Positions 41,032 to 49,773 of a stretch of 64,000 nt of DNA are shown here, in pieces. Location of the stretch: positions 496,001 to 560,000 of the forward strand of contig NZ_CAUI01000023.1 in NCBI RefSeq assembly GCF_000350165.1. The letters are read 5' to 3'. The notes below the pieces were generated by a model. It ran no database searches. It was not told the origin of the DNA and saw only the letters and a program-made list of their open reading frames with translations. Numbering within the stretch: position 1 is the stretch's first letter; every line of letters starts with the position of its first letter. This DNA comes from Halanaerobium saccharolyticum subsp. saccharolyticum DSM 6643. GTDB lineage: Bacteria; Bacillota; Halanaerobiia; Halanaerobiales; Halanaerobiaceae. The position numbers and the translations under genes were made by a program.

Positions 41032-41796
41032 TTAACTTGCCAGCCAGCCCCCATCAACAGGAATCAAAGCCCCATGCATATAATCAGAAGCCTCAGCTGC
41101 TAAGAAAATAGCTGCACCTTTTAAATCATCATTCTGTCCCCAGCGTCCAGCAGGTATTCTGCTTAAAATGGCTGAACTTCTTTCTTTATCCTTTCTAAGT
41201 GGGGCAGTGTTATTTGTAGCAATATAACCAGGTGCAATTGCATTAACATTTATCCCTTTTGCAGCTAATTCATTACAAAAAGATTTAGTAATTCCAGCTA
41301 CAGCATGCTTACTCGCTGTATAAGACGGGACAAACTTACCTCCCTGATAAGAAAGCATTGAAGCAGTATTTATAACCTTCCCCTGAACATTATTATCTAC
41401 AAAATAATTAGCAACTTTTTGAGTTAATAAAAATAAACTTCTTAAATTAACTTTCATTACAGAATCCCAATCTTCGACTGTAAAATCTAAAATAGGATTG
41501 CGTCTTATCATTCCTGCATTATTAACAAGTATATCTATTTTCCCATATTCAGCCAGTGTTTCTTCGACTATTTTATCTAAATTATCTTCTTTCATTAAAT
41601 CTGCCTGAATTGCTAAAAATTTTCGCCCTGTTTTACTTTCGATAGCTTCTTTTACCTCATCTAAATCACTGCGGGCTACTCCCGCTATATCAGCTCCAGC
41701 TTCTGCTAAGCCTTCTGCAATTGCATAACCAATCCCAACAGGGCTTGAACAACCTGTGACAATAGCGACTTTACCTTCTAAATTAAATAAATCCAT
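41032..41796 (-). CDS. kduD: 2-deoxy-D-gluconate / 3-deoxy-glycero-hexodiulosonate dehydrogenase
   Basis: A 254-residue short-chain dehydrogenase. NAD(P) motif GCSSPVGIGYAIAEGLAEAG (a variant of TGxxxGIG), NAG in DILVNNAGMIRR, catalytic Ser in INTASMLSY, Tyr and Lys in SYTASKHAV. NVNAIAPGYIATNNTAPLRK is typical of KduD. KduD reduces 3-deoxy-D-glycero-2,5-hexodiulosonate to KDG in the breakdown of pectin, alginate-like or glycosaminoglycan uronates. GGAGAG precedes the ATG. It is the last gene after kduI (gap about 60 bases) and the TRAP genes, forming one hexuronate operon. Confidence 0.92.
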   Translation of the reverse strand: MDLFNLEGKVAIVTGCSSPVGIGYAIAEGLAEAGADIAGVARSDLDEVKEAIESKTGRKFLAIQADLMKEDNLDKIVEETLAEYGKIDILVNNAGMIRRNPILDFTVEDWDSVMKVNLRSLFLLTQKVANYFVDNNVQGKVINTASMLSYQGGKFVPSYTASKHAVAGITKSFCNELAAKGINVNAIAPGYIATNNTAPLRKDKERSSAILSRIPAGRWGQNDDLKGAAIFLAAEASDYMHGALIPVDGGWLAS

Positions 41797-41856
41797 AATA
41801 TCTCTCCTTAAAAACCTTTCTTTACTTTAAAAATTCTTTGGAATTAATTTTTGTTT

Positions 41857-42687
41857 TTATTTTAAATCTGCCATTGCTACATGATCCATATCAGAAAAAG
41901 TCTGATTTTCTCCAACCATACCCCAAATAAATGTATAATTACCGGTTCCTACACCAGAATGGATTGAATAACTGGGACTAATTACAGCTTCTTCATTTCT
42001 GACTACTAAATGTCTGGTTTCATCTGGTTCGCCTGTTAAATGCCAGACTACATTATCGTCTTCAATATCAAAGTAAAAATACACTTCCATTCTGCGATCA
42101 TGAGTATGACAGGGCATAGTATTCCAAACATTTTGTGGTTCTAAAAGTGTCATTCCCATTAATAGCTGACAGGTATCAAGCACATCTGGATGTAAGTATT
42201 TATAAATAGTTCTTTTATTTGAATTTTCTTCAGCACCAGCTTCTTGTGGCTTAGCATCTTTAATATTTATTTTTTTATTAGGATATTTTTTATGGGCAGG
42301 AGCACTATTTAAATAAAACTTAGCTGGTTTTTTTGAATCTGCACTGCTGAAAACAATCTCTTTATTTCCCATTCCAACATAAATTCCATCTCTTGAATTA
42401 AGATCATATTTTTCTCCATCAACTTCAATAGTTCCAGCTCCGCCAATATTAATTACTCCCATTTCTCTTCTGGCCAGAAAATATTCTGCTCCAATTTCTT
42501 TGCCAGCTTCTAACTTTAATTTTTTACTAACAGGTTTTATTCCCCCGGTAATAATTCGGTCTATGTGACTGTAAACCAATTTTATCTCATCTTTTTGAAA
42601 AAGACCTTGAACTAAGAATTCTTTTCTCATTTTTTCAGTTGTATAATGTTTTGCGTCTTCTGGATGTACACCATTTCTAATTTCCAT
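41857..42687 (-). CDS. kduI: 5-keto-4-deoxyuronate isomerase
   Basis: A 276-residue cupin-type isomerase, normal length for KduI (about 278). [20 protein letters not shown] and RIITGGIKP are signature stretches; zinc ligands are [14 protein letters not shown] (two His and Glu) and [17 protein letters not shown]. It converts 5-dehydro-4-deoxy-D-glucuronate to the hexodiulosonate used by KduD. The start at 42687 gives the family's usual N-terminus (MEIRNGV...), with AAAGGG 12 bases upstream; an ATG at 42699 touches the binding site. Seventy-odd bases follow the TRAP genes. Confidence 0.95.
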   Translation of the reverse strand: MEIRNGVHPEDAKHYTTEKMRKEFLVQGLFQKDEIKLVYSHIDRIITGGIKPVSKKLKLEAGKEIGAEYFLARREMGVINIGGAGTIEVDGEKYDLNSRDGIYVGMGNKEIVFSSADSKKPAKFYLNSAPAHKKYPNKKINIKDAKPQEAGAEENSNKRTIYKYLHPDVLDTCQLLMGMTLLEPQNVWNTMPCHTHDRRMEVYFYFDIEDDNVVWHLTGEPDETRHLVVRNEEAVISPSYSIHSGVGTGNYTFIWGMVGENQTFSDMDHVAMADLK

Positions 42688-42772
42688 AATAAATTTCATC
42701 CCTTTCTAATTGATAAGTAATAATCTGATCTGTTCAGCTTAAAGATATTTTTATTAACTATTGACTTAATAG

Positions 42773-44050
42773 TTAAAAGAACATAGATGGTATCCACAAT
42801 GAAACTTGTGGGAAAAACGTAACAAGAATTAAAACTAAAACATTACAGGCTAAAAAAGGTAAGGTTTCCTTGGCAATTTCCATTATTGACATATCAGAAA
42901 GTTTGGCTGCCGCGTTTAAGCACATCCCAATCGGCGGAGTAGCGAGTCCAATTCCCAGTCCAACTATTAAAATTGCTCCCAGCTGTAATAAGTCCATGCC
43001 TAAGGTCTCCATTACTGGTACTAATATTGGTCCTAATAATAAGAGAGCTGGACTAACATCGATAAACATTCCTACCAGCAAAATTAAAATATCTAAAAAA
43101 ACTAAAATCCAAAAATAACTAATATTAAGTGATAAAATAAAATTCCCAATATTATCTGGTATTCTTTCAAAAGCCAAAATCCAAATAAAAATATAAGCAA
43201 ATGCAATAATAACCATAATAGTACTTGAAGTTAAAAGTGTTTCTTTTGCAACTTCAGCAAATTGACTCAACTTCAATTTTTTATAAACCAAAAAACCTAT
43301 AATTACTGCATATAATACTGCCACCCCTGCTGATTCAGTTGCAGTAGCTACTCCTAACGAAACAGATAGCACAATAAATACCGGCATCGAAATAGATAAT
43401 ATTCCATCAACTGATCTTTTCAGCATTTCTTTTATTTCAAATTTACCTTCTTCAATTGGATAATTATTTCGACGAGATATTATATGAACTAAAAATAACT
43501 GGGTGGTACCAATTAAAAGTCCTGGAATTAAACCAGCTAAAAATAAAGCACCAACTGATTCATTAGATATAGTTGAATAAATTATCATGGGAATACTTGG
43601 CGGAATAATCATTCCTACAGTTGAAGATCCAACAGTAACTCCAGTTGCAAATGCTTTACTGTAGCCCCTATTTTCCATTTCTGGTATCAATACTGAGCCT
43701 AAAGCTGATGTATCAGAGACTGACGATCCCGATATACCACCAAAAATCATGCTGGCAATTACATTAACTTCTCCAAGACCACCTTTAAATGGTTTAACAA
43801 GATAAGAACAAAAATCTATAATTTTTCTGGTTATACCACTTAAATTCATTAACATTCCCGCCATACAAAATAAGGGAAGGGCTACCATAACTGAACTATT
43901 TGCCCCTGCCCAAATTCTTTGCGGCATCATAATTAAAAAATCTGGGTTTAAAATAAAGTAAGCCATACTTGAGAGACCAAGTGAGAAACTTATAGGAAGC
44001 CCAAGTAAAATAAATATAAATAATGATAAAATCAATGCTGTAACTGCCAT
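42773..44050 (-). CDS. dctM: TRAP transporter large permease, DctM type
   Basis: A 425-residue permease with about 12 helices. MPQRIWAGANSSVMVALPLF, GGISGSSVSDTSALGSVLIP, TVGSSTVGMIIPPSIPMIIY and LATPPIGMCLNAAAKLSDMS are DctM hallmarks. It uses a Na+ gradient to move an anion delivered by DctP. AGGAGTG precedes the ATG, five bases after the dctQ stop. Confidence 0.93.
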   Translation of the reverse strand: MAVTALILSLFIFILLGLPISFSLGLSSMAYFILNPDFLIMMPQRIWAGANSSVMVALPLFCMAGMLMNLSGITRKIIDFCSYLVKPFKGGLGEVNVIASMIFGGISGSSVSDTSALGSVLIPEMENRGYSKAFATGVTVGSSTVGMIIPPSIPMIIYSTISNESVGALFLAGLIPGLLIGTTQLFLVHIISRRNNYPIEEGKFEIKEMLKRSVDGILSISMPVFIVLSVSLGVATATESAGVAVLYAVIIGFLVYKKLKLSQFAEVAKETLLTSSTIMVIIAFAYIFIWILAFERIPDNIGNFILSLNISYFWILVFLDILILLVGMFIDVSPALLLLGPILVPVMETLGMDLLQLGAILIVGLGIGLATPPIGMCLNAAAKLSDMSIMEIAKETLPFLACNVLVLILVTFFPQVSLWIPSMFF

Positions 44051-44055
44051 TTAAT

Positions 44056-44532
44056 TCACTCCTGAAGTCTAATGTCTTTTATTTTTTGTATAATATCTCC
44101 AAATATATAGATTAATAAGAAAAATGAACTAACAGGTAAAATTGCATAAAAGTAACTCATCGGTATTCTCATTCCTGGATTAACAACATTTCCAACTCTT
44201 TTAATCCACCTGATGCTGACATTAATAATTTGCCAGTTAAGATAAAAAATTAATATATCAAAAACAATATTAAATATAATTTTTAATTTAGGAGGGAACC
44301 TGCTGTACAGTATATCTATAGACAGATGTTCATCGCGCTTAAATGCAACTACTGAGCCAAAAAAAGTGGTGAATATAAACATTAATACTATTAATTCCTG
44401 AAACCAAACATAAGAAATTCCAAATAAATATCTCAAAGCAACTGACATAATAACCATTAGCCCTATTAAGATTATAACTGCAGTCAATAATTTCATTAGT
44501 ACTTGATCTAGAATATCAATAATTTTATCCAT
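44056..44532 (-). CDS. dctQ: TRAP transporter small permease, DctQ type
   Basis: A 158-residue protein with four helices (about 15-37, 45-65, 85-105, 125-147). RYLFGISYVWFQELIVLMFI and the central FKRDEHLSIDILYSRF fit DctQ. It joins DctM in the membrane complex. It lies between dctP (gap 50 bases) and dctM (gap 5). Confidence 0.9.
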   Translation of the reverse strand: MDKIIDILDQVLMKLLTAVIILIGLMVIMSVALRYLFGISYVWFQELIVLMFIFTTFFGSVVAFKRDEHLSIDILYSRFPPKLKIIFNIVFDILIFYLNWQIINVSIRWIKRVGNVVNPGMRIPMSYFYAILPVSSFFLLIYIFGDIIQKIKDIRLQE

Positions 44533-44582
44533 CTAGTCACCTTCTTGAGAAAGGGCCAGCTTTTAACCAGCCCCCCTAATTT

Positions 44583-45581
44583 TTAGTTAGATGCTGCTTC
44601 TCTAATTTCATCAATTTCTGCCTGACTAAAGAAACCCTGCTCAATATAATAATCATATACTGATTGTGATGCATCAATAAACATTTGTCGCTGTTCATCA
44701 GTTAAATAATTAACTTCCATTTCTTTTTGAAGTACTGCTAAAGAATCTTCAGTTCCTTCTCGATTTAGCTCATCATTATAAATCATCATCTTATCTGCAC
44801 ATTTTTCTAAAGTAACCTGGAGCTCAGAATCTAAAGAATTATACCAATCTAAACTTGTATATAATGGACTTGGGTGAAACTGATAATTTACTATTGTTAA
44901 GTATTTTTGTACTTCATATAACTTTTTATCTACCATATTTGTAAATGGATTTTCTTGTCCATCTGCAACTCCTGTTTTTAAAGCCATATATAATTCAGCA
45001 TATGGTACTGAAACAGGATTTCCACCAATAGCTTCTATTGTTTTAATAATACTATCAATAGGTGGAGTTCTCATTTTCAATCCCTGCATATCGGCAGGAG
45101 TCTCTATTGCTCTTTCGTTGTTGCTGAAGTTTCTCAATCCACCTGCAACACCGGTTGCTAAAATCTTTATGTCATTAGCTTCAGCTGCAGAAGCAATTTT
45201 ATCACCAATTGGTCCCCGAATTATATCATGAACTGCACTGATATCTTCAAATAAAAATGGCATAGTGTAAATCAGAAGTTTTGGCGAAGCTGCTTCAAAT
45301 TGGCCACCTAATGTTGCCTGAATTGCTCCCATTTTAACACTTTCCAGCATTTCTGCTTCTGTTCCTAACTGATTTGAAGGATATATTTTCACTTCTACTC
45401 TGCCATCAGTTTCTCTTTCAACTATCAATTTAAAATATACACATGCTTTATGACGAGGAGTTTTAACTGATTGACTGTGTCCAATTTTCATTTCATAATC
45501 TGCTGCAAAAATACTACCACTTAAAATAAGACTAACTAGTAAAATCATCACTAAAATAGAACTAATTTGACATTTTTTCAT
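44583..45581 (-). CDS. dctP: TRAP transporter solute-binding protein, DctP type
   Basis: A 332-residue exported binding protein: signal peptide about 1-26 (SSILVMILLVSLILSGSIFA) without lipobox Cys, so periplasmic. YEMKIGHSQSVKTPRHKACV begins the mature protein; the carboxylate-binding Arg is in GLKMRTPPIDSIIKTIEAIG, and VPYAELYMALKTGVADGQEN is the family signature. Because it leads an operon with kduI and kduD, a deoxyuronate or hexuronate is the likely ligand. GGGGGG lies before the ATG, and an operator candidate sits at 45721. Confidence 0.93.
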   Translation of the reverse strand: MKKCQISSILVMILLVSLILSGSIFAADYEMKIGHSQSVKTPRHKACVYFKLIVERETDGRVEVKIYPSNQLGTEAEMLESVKMGAIQATLGGQFEAASPKLLIYTMPFLFEDISAVHDIIRGPIGDKIASAAEANDIKILATGVAGGLRNFSNNERAIETPADMQGLKMRTPPIDSIIKTIEAIGGNPVSVPYAELYMALKTGVADGQENPFTNMVDKKLYEVQKYLTIVNYQFHPSPLYTSLDWYNSLDSELQVTLEKCADKMMIYNDELNREGTEDSLAVLQKEMEVNYLTDEQRQMFIDASQSVYDYYIEQGFFSQAEIDEIREAASN

Positions 45582-45720
45582 TTTTTCCCCCTTTTTTGAT
45601 TAAAACAACCCAACAAAATTATATATCCCTCCTTAGACAAAAAATTATAAATCAAAAAATTTTAAATAAATTCAAGATTATTTTTAAAATCAATATTCAA
45701 AATATTTAAAACAAAGATTA

Positions 45721-45745
45721 TTTCATATATATGAATAAAGTTTCA
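45721..45745. promoter_or_regulatory. Candidate IclR-family (KdgR-like) operator upstream of dctP
   Basis: TTTCATATATATGAATAAAG followed by TTTCA, containing the 14-base palindrome TTCATATATATGAA. It matches 46570-46594 in 19 of 25 positions by eye, and the half-sites TTTCA/TGAA resemble KdgR boxes. It lies between the iclR stop and dctP. Confidence 0.6.
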
Positions 45746-45772
45746 TTGGATTTGCTAAAAAAAATATTTTTT

Positions 45773-46555
45773 TTAACTTAGCTGGTATCCTAATTTAAAT
45801 GAAATGTTTAATGATTCATGATGAATAGCATTTAAATTTTTCTCCTTATTTTTTTTAACTCGTTCTGTATCTCCAGTTATTCCAAGAGCAGCTATAACCT
45901 CTTTGTCTGCATTGTAAATTGGCATTGCCAGACAGGTAGTACCCCTAAAAACTTCTTCTCGATCAACTGCATATCCTTTTTCTCTAATTTCTTCTAATTC
46001 TTTTTCTAATTGCTTAGAATCAGTAATAGTATTCATATTAAAAGCTTTTAATTCTATTTTCTCCAACAACTCTTTTCTTTTCTCTTCTGGCTGAAATGCT
46101 AGCAAAATTTTCCCAGCTGCTGGTGCATGTAAGGGTAAGCTTAAACCTACAGTTCCTCTAGTCTTAGTATTTTTAGGCGCCTCGATAATCTCTAAAAAAT
46201 ATAAGTTTTCTTCAAAAATAATTCCTAATTGTGAAGTTTCTCCTGTTTCAGCAGTCAATTCTCTCATATAAGGCATCGAAATATTTCTTAATTCTCTGAT
46301 ATAGTCAACTTTATTGCCCAATTGAAATAATTTAAAGCCAAGGGTGTATCTTTTAGATGACTGATCTCTTTCAATCAGCTGGTTACTTTCTAAAGTTTTT
46401 AAAATATTATAGGCTGTCCCATTAGGTATTTTTAAATCTTTAGCGATATCTGACATATTTTTTTCAACTTGAGAATCGGCTAAATATTCAAGAACTTTAA
46501 TTGCTCGATCTAAAGTAGTTTCTCTTTTATTGGTTGAATTAGCTATAATAATCAC
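45773..46555 (-). CDS. IclR-family regulator, probable repressor of the kdu-TRAP operon
   Basis: A 260-residue regulator. Winged helix: NMSDIAKDLKIPNGTAYNIL then SNQLIERDQSSKRYTLGFKL (about 33-80). Effector domain: TGETSQLGIIFEENLYFLEI, LPLHAPAAGKILLAF, REEVFRGTTCLAMPIYNADK and IAALGITGD. It resembles KdgR, which senses KDG. It is directly upstream of the TRAP-kdu operon on the same strand. The start is unsure: GTG at 46555 overlaps AGAGGTG, and ATT or ATA codons lie at normal spacing. Confidence 0.85.
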   Translation of the reverse strand: MIIIANSTNKRETTLDRAIKVLEYLADSQVEKNMSDIAKDLKIPNGTAYNILKTLESNQLIERDQSSKRYTLGFKLFQLGNKVDYIRELRNISMPYMRELTAETGETSQLGIIFEENLYFLEIIEAPKNTKTRGTVGLSLPLHAPAAGKILLAFQPEEKRKELLEKIELKAFNMNTITDSKQLEKELEEIREKGYAVDREEVFRGTTCLAMPIYNADKEVIAALGITGDTERVKKNKEKNLNAIHHESLNISFKLGYQLS

Positions 46556-46569
46556 CTCTTTGAAACTTT

Positions 46570-46594
46570 TTTCATATATATAAAACTTATTTCA
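46570..46594. promoter_or_regulatory. Candidate IclR-family operator upstream of iclR
   Basis: TTTCATATATATAAAACTTA followed by TTTCA, preceded by TTTGAAAC. Same orientation and spacing as 45721-45745, consistent with autoregulation. Confidence 0.55.
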
Positions 46595-46682
46595 CAATTA
46601 TATTATACAAAGTTGATTTCTATTTGTCAAGTAATTTGAAAATTATTTTAATTTTTTACCCATTGCGCAACTAAATAAAAAA

Positions 46683-46704
46683 CAGCTCTCAACTAAGAAA
46701 GCTG
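46683..46704 (-). terminator. Terminator after the LacI gene at 46751
   Basis: Minus strand: CAGCTTTC...GAGAGCTG then TTTTTTATTT. The stem is short, but the T-run is good. Confidence 0.6.
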
Positions 46705-46750
46705 CAATTTAAATCAATTATTATCTTTTATAAATAGTTTTTTTTAAATT

Positions 46751-47758
46751 CTATAGTTTTTTAGTTGAATTTCTTAATACAAATTCAGTATCAATTATTT
46801 CAGCTTCAACTTTTTTTTCAGGGTTATTAATCATTTCTAAAACCATATTAGCGGCCTCAATTCCCATTTCATCTTTTTGCTGACGAATTGTAGTTAAGGC
46901 TGGATTTAAGTACTGGCTGATTTCTATATCATCAAAACCGACAATAGAAAAATCATCAGGAACATTTAACCCTGCTTCCTTAATTGTCTGCATGGCCCCA
47001 ACTGCTATTTCATCACCCATACAGAAAATTGCCGTTGGCCGATCTTCTAATTTTAAAATTTTCTCCATTGCTTTAACCCCGCCATCAACACTAAATCGAC
47101 CCTGAATAATCCATTCGTCTTTAATTTCTAAATTCTGTGCTTTCATCTCAGCTTTATAACCAGCTAGACGCTTTTGAGTAGGAATAGTAATTTCTTCACC
47201 TTCAATAACTGCAATCTTTTTATGCCCTAATTCTGCCAAATGTCTTACAGCTTCTCTGGCTCCTTTTTCATTATCAGAAATAATATAGGAAGCTTTGTCA
47301 TCAGAAATATCAAGATCAATAAAAACTGATGGGATTTTAGCATTTAAAAGTTCAGGTAATTTAGGATCATCCTTGGGAACCCCCATTAAAATAGCACCAT
47401 CCACATTCCGGAACTGACATTTTTCTAAATAACTAAACTGATCTTCCCAATTAGCAGAAAATAAGATCATATCATAATTATTTTCCAGCAATCTTTCTTC
47501 AAGACCAGATATAATTCCTCTGAAGAAAGGATGTTTTACACCACTATCTTGATGGTCTTTAAAAAAGAGTCCAACTAAAAAAGATTTATTAGTTCTTAAA
47601 GACTGAGCATTGGCATTTGGCCGATAGTTATTTTCTTTAATAATTTTTAAAACCTTTGCCTTAGTAATTTCTCCAATATCATCATAACCATTCATTACCT
47701 TAGAGACAGTTGCTACAGAAACTTCTGCCTTTTTGGCAATATCTTTAATTGTCAACAT
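46751..47758 (-). CDS. LacI-family regulator
   Basis: A 335-residue repressor. N-terminal HTH IKDIAKKAEVSVATVSKVMN with hinge YRPNANAQSLRTNKS; periplasmic-binding-like effector domain (GLFFKDHQDSGVKHPFFRGI, AIFCMGDEIAVGAMQTIKEA, DDFSIVGFDDIEISQYLNP). The ligand is a sugar or sugar acid. It lies upstream of, and co-oriented with, the iclR-TRAP-kdu genes but is separated by a terminator. AAGGGA lies nine bases before the ATG. Targets are unknown; its own gene and the hexuronate operon are candidates. Confidence 0.92.
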   Translation of the reverse strand: MLTIKDIAKKAEVSVATVSKVMNGYDDIGEITKAKVLKIIKENNYRPNANAQSLRTNKSFLVGLFFKDHQDSGVKHPFFRGIISGLEERLLENNYDMILFSANWEDQFSYLEKCQFRNVDGAILMGVPKDDPKLPELLNAKIPSVFIDLDISDDKASYIISDNEKGAREAVRHLAELGHKKIAVIEGEEITIPTQKRLAGYKAEMKAQNLEIKDEWIIQGRFSVDGGVKAMEKILKLEDRPTAIFCMGDEIAVGAMQTIKEAGLNVPDDFSIVGFDDIEISQYLNPALTTIRQQKDEMGIEAANMVLEMINNPEKKVEAEIIDTEFVLRNSTKKL

Positions 47759-47912
47759 TCAGATCATTCCCTTATATTAGTTACATTTATTTCCCCTATT
47801 TTTATCTCATTTTTATTTTATCATCAATTTAACTAAATTTACAGTCATCTGTCTAATTTTATCTTTTATTTAAAACAAAATGCGAAATTGATTTAGTAAA
47901 TTTGCAAAAAAA

Positions 47913-47942
47913 CAGCTCCCAATTAAATCTTTTGGGCAGCTG
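47913..47942 (-). terminator. Terminator after the nitroreductase gene
   Basis: Minus strand: CAGCTGCCCAA...TTGGGAGCTG followed by TTTTTTT. Confidence 0.85.
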
Positions 47943-47972
47943 CCAATCAAGTTAAGTTTATATGATTTTAAT

Positions 47973-48572
47973 TTACTTATAAACCTTTACTCTCTGTTCT
48001 AAAGGATCAAATTCTTTTTGATCAGCTTCTTCTACAGGATTACCAAAGGGCATTTGAGCTACAAATCTCCATTCCTCTGGTACATCCCATTCTGCTTTTA
48101 CATCTTCTGCTATTAACTCAGTGTAGTGCTGAAGTGATGCCCCTAAACCTTCACTTTCTAAGATTGTCCAAACATTATACTGCAGCATCCCGCTTGAATG
48201 TTGTGACCACTTAGGAAAGTTATCACTATAAAGTGGGAAACGCTGCTGCAGATTTTCTACAATTTCCATATCTTCATAAAACAGAACAGTCCCATAACCA
48301 CTACGGAAACCATCAATTTTATCTCTAGTTGAATCAAAATCTTCGTTAGGAACTACCTCTCTTAAATTAGATTCAACTATATTCCAAAACTTATTATGCT
48401 GATCATCAAATAATAAAATTACTCTACCGGTCTGGGAGTTAAAAGAAGTTGGCGTATATTTTACAGCGTGTTCAACAACTTTTTCGACTTTTTCCTCTGA
48501 AACAACCTTTTTATCATCTATATTATAATAGCTTCTTCTTTCTTTTACTGCCTGATAAATATCTTTTGCCAT
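47973..48572 (-). CDS. Nitroreductase-family flavoprotein, Frm2/YdgI-like
   Basis: A 199-residue FMN-dependent oxidoreductase. KERRSYYNIDDKKVVSEEKV and PTSFNSQTGRVILLFDDQHN (FMN-binding Ser/Gln region), GTVLFYEDMEIVENL, and EGLGASLQHYTELI identify the Frm2/HBN1-like group of nitroreductases. Physiological substrates of this group are unclear; they may act on quinones or nitro-compounds in redox stress. GGAGG lies eight bases before the ATG at 48572. Monocistronic, but next to WrbA, another flavin-dependent redox enzyme. Confidence 0.9.
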   Translation of the reverse strand: MAKDIYQAVKERRSYYNIDDKKVVSEEKVEKVVEHAVKYTPTSFNSQTGRVILLFDDQHNKFWNIVESNLREVVPNEDFDSTRDKIDGFRSGYGTVLFYEDMEIVENLQQRFPLYSDNFPKWSQHSSGMLQYNVWTILESEGLGASLQHYTELIAEDVKAEWDVPEEWRFVAQMPFGNPVEEADQKEFDPLEQRVKVYK

Positions 48573-48610
48573 TATTAAAACCTCCAATTAATATTTTAAA
48601 ATTTCTATGT

Positions 48611-48642
48611 AAAAACCCCAGCTGTGGGAGCCAGGGCTTTTA
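48611..48642 (-). terminator. Terminator after wrbA
   Basis: Minus strand: AGCCCTGGCT...AGCTGGGGTTTTT. It also lies just before the nitroreductase start. Confidence 0.6.
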
Positions 48643-48712
48643 GAATATATTGGAATAAGATTAATTGCATTTTAATGATCACTATCACTTTTCTGTTCTA
48701 ACTTTAAAATTT

Positions 48713-49336
48713 CTATTTAGTTGACTGAATTCCGGCAGCAACTCTGGCTACTCTCTTGGCAAGTCTACCTGCCATATTTAAGTCACCTTCTGTTGGTACT
48801 TTACTTCCATCAGGTCCTGCAACTGTAGATGGACCATATGGTGAACCACCTTGCAGTTTGTCTTCACTTAATTCAGGGTTTTGACCATAAGTTGAACCAA
48901 CAAAAATCATTCCAAAATGAATTAGAGGAAGCATTGAACTTAAAATTGTACTTTCTTGACCCCCATGGAGTGTATTTGTACTAGTAATAATTCCAGTAGC
49001 CTTATCTTCCAATTTGCCTTCTGCCCATAAGCCACCTGCGGTATCAATAAATTGCTTGACCTGAGCTGGCATATTTCCAAATCTGGTTGGAATACCCCAA
49101 ACAATACCATCAGCCCATTCTAAATCAGCTAAAGTAACTTCTTTTTCTTCTGACTGAGCTTCTTGAGCAACTAAATAGGCATCTTGACCTGACATCGCTT
49201 TTTTAGCAGCTTCTAGTTCCGGTATTTTTCTTAATTTTACCTCATGATTTTCTGCTTCTGCTGCATTTCTAGCAACTTTTGCCATCTCATAGATGTGTCC
49301 ATATGAACTATAATATGTGACTAACAATTTTGCCAT
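48713..49336 (-). CDS. wrbA: WrbA-like NAD(P)H:quinone oxidoreductase
   Basis: A 207-residue flavodoxin-fold enzyme. FMN phosphate loop VTYYSSYGHIYEMAKVARNA at the start, WADGIVWGIPTRFGNMPAQV around residue 80, and STNTLHGGQESTILSSMLPL with HFGMIFVGSTYG are WrbA signatures. It performs two-electron reduction of quinones, protecting anaerobes from oxidative stress. The start at 49336 follows GGAGG; the longer frame to 49369 lacks a site. Separate transcript by flanking hairpins. Confidence 0.94.
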   Translation of the reverse strand: MAKLLVTYYSSYGHIYEMAKVARNAAEAENHEVKLRKIPELEAAKKAMSGQDAYLVAQEAQSEEKEVTLADLEWADGIVWGIPTRFGNMPAQVKQFIDTAGGLWAEGKLEDKATGIITSTNTLHGGQESTILSSMLPLIHFGMIFVGSTYGQNPELSEDKLQGGSPYGPSTVAGPDGSKVPTEGDLNMAGRLAKRVARVAAGIQSTK

Positions 49337-49447
49337 TTCTGAATCCCTCCTGCTAATTTTATTTGTCATAATAATTATTTTAAATTATATATTATAATGA
49401 AATCTGAGTTTTATACTACGAATTAATCTCAAAAAAAATTTATATAA

Positions 49448-49472
49448 ATTATCCCTGATCTACAGGGATAAT
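49448..49472. terminator. Hairpin after the DUF2892 gene
   Basis: ATTATCCCTG-atcta-CAGGGATAAT, a 10-bp perfect stem just past the stop. No strong T-run follows. Confidence 0.55.
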
Positions 49473-49479
49473 AAATTAA

Positions 49480-49671
49480 CTAATTATCCTTTTTGGTGTT
49501 AATTCCAAAAAGTTTGTACAGGGCACATTTTCCTGTTAGACCTGTGTAGAGTGGAATAATACCTAAAATACCAAAATATTTTGCATTCCCTTCTACAAAA
49601 AAGAACATTGACAGGAGAACAATACCAAGAATAATCCTGATCAGCTTATCTGTTTGACCAACATTTTTCAT
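49480..49671 (-). CDS. DUF2892 (YgaP-like) small membrane protein
   Basis: A 63-residue protein with two helices. Begins MKNVGQTDKLIRIILGIVLL and ends with YTGLTGKCALYKLFGI, the usual pattern of DUF2892 membrane segments such as the tail of YgaP rhodanese. A conserved Cys (GKCALYKLFG) is present. Function unknown; often near redox or sulfur genes, here next to wrbA. GGGG-rich site before the ATG. Confidence 0.85.
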   Translation of the reverse strand: MKNVGQTDKLIRIILGIVLLSMFFFVEGNAKYFGILGIIPLYTGLTGKCALYKLFGINTKKDN

Positions 49672-49773
49672 AACCTTTCCCCCTTCAAATCATTAATTTA
49701 AATATTAATTTTTATTTCCTAATTATAAATTATCATCTAAGACAATAACTTTCTGTATTATTGTTTACATTCC

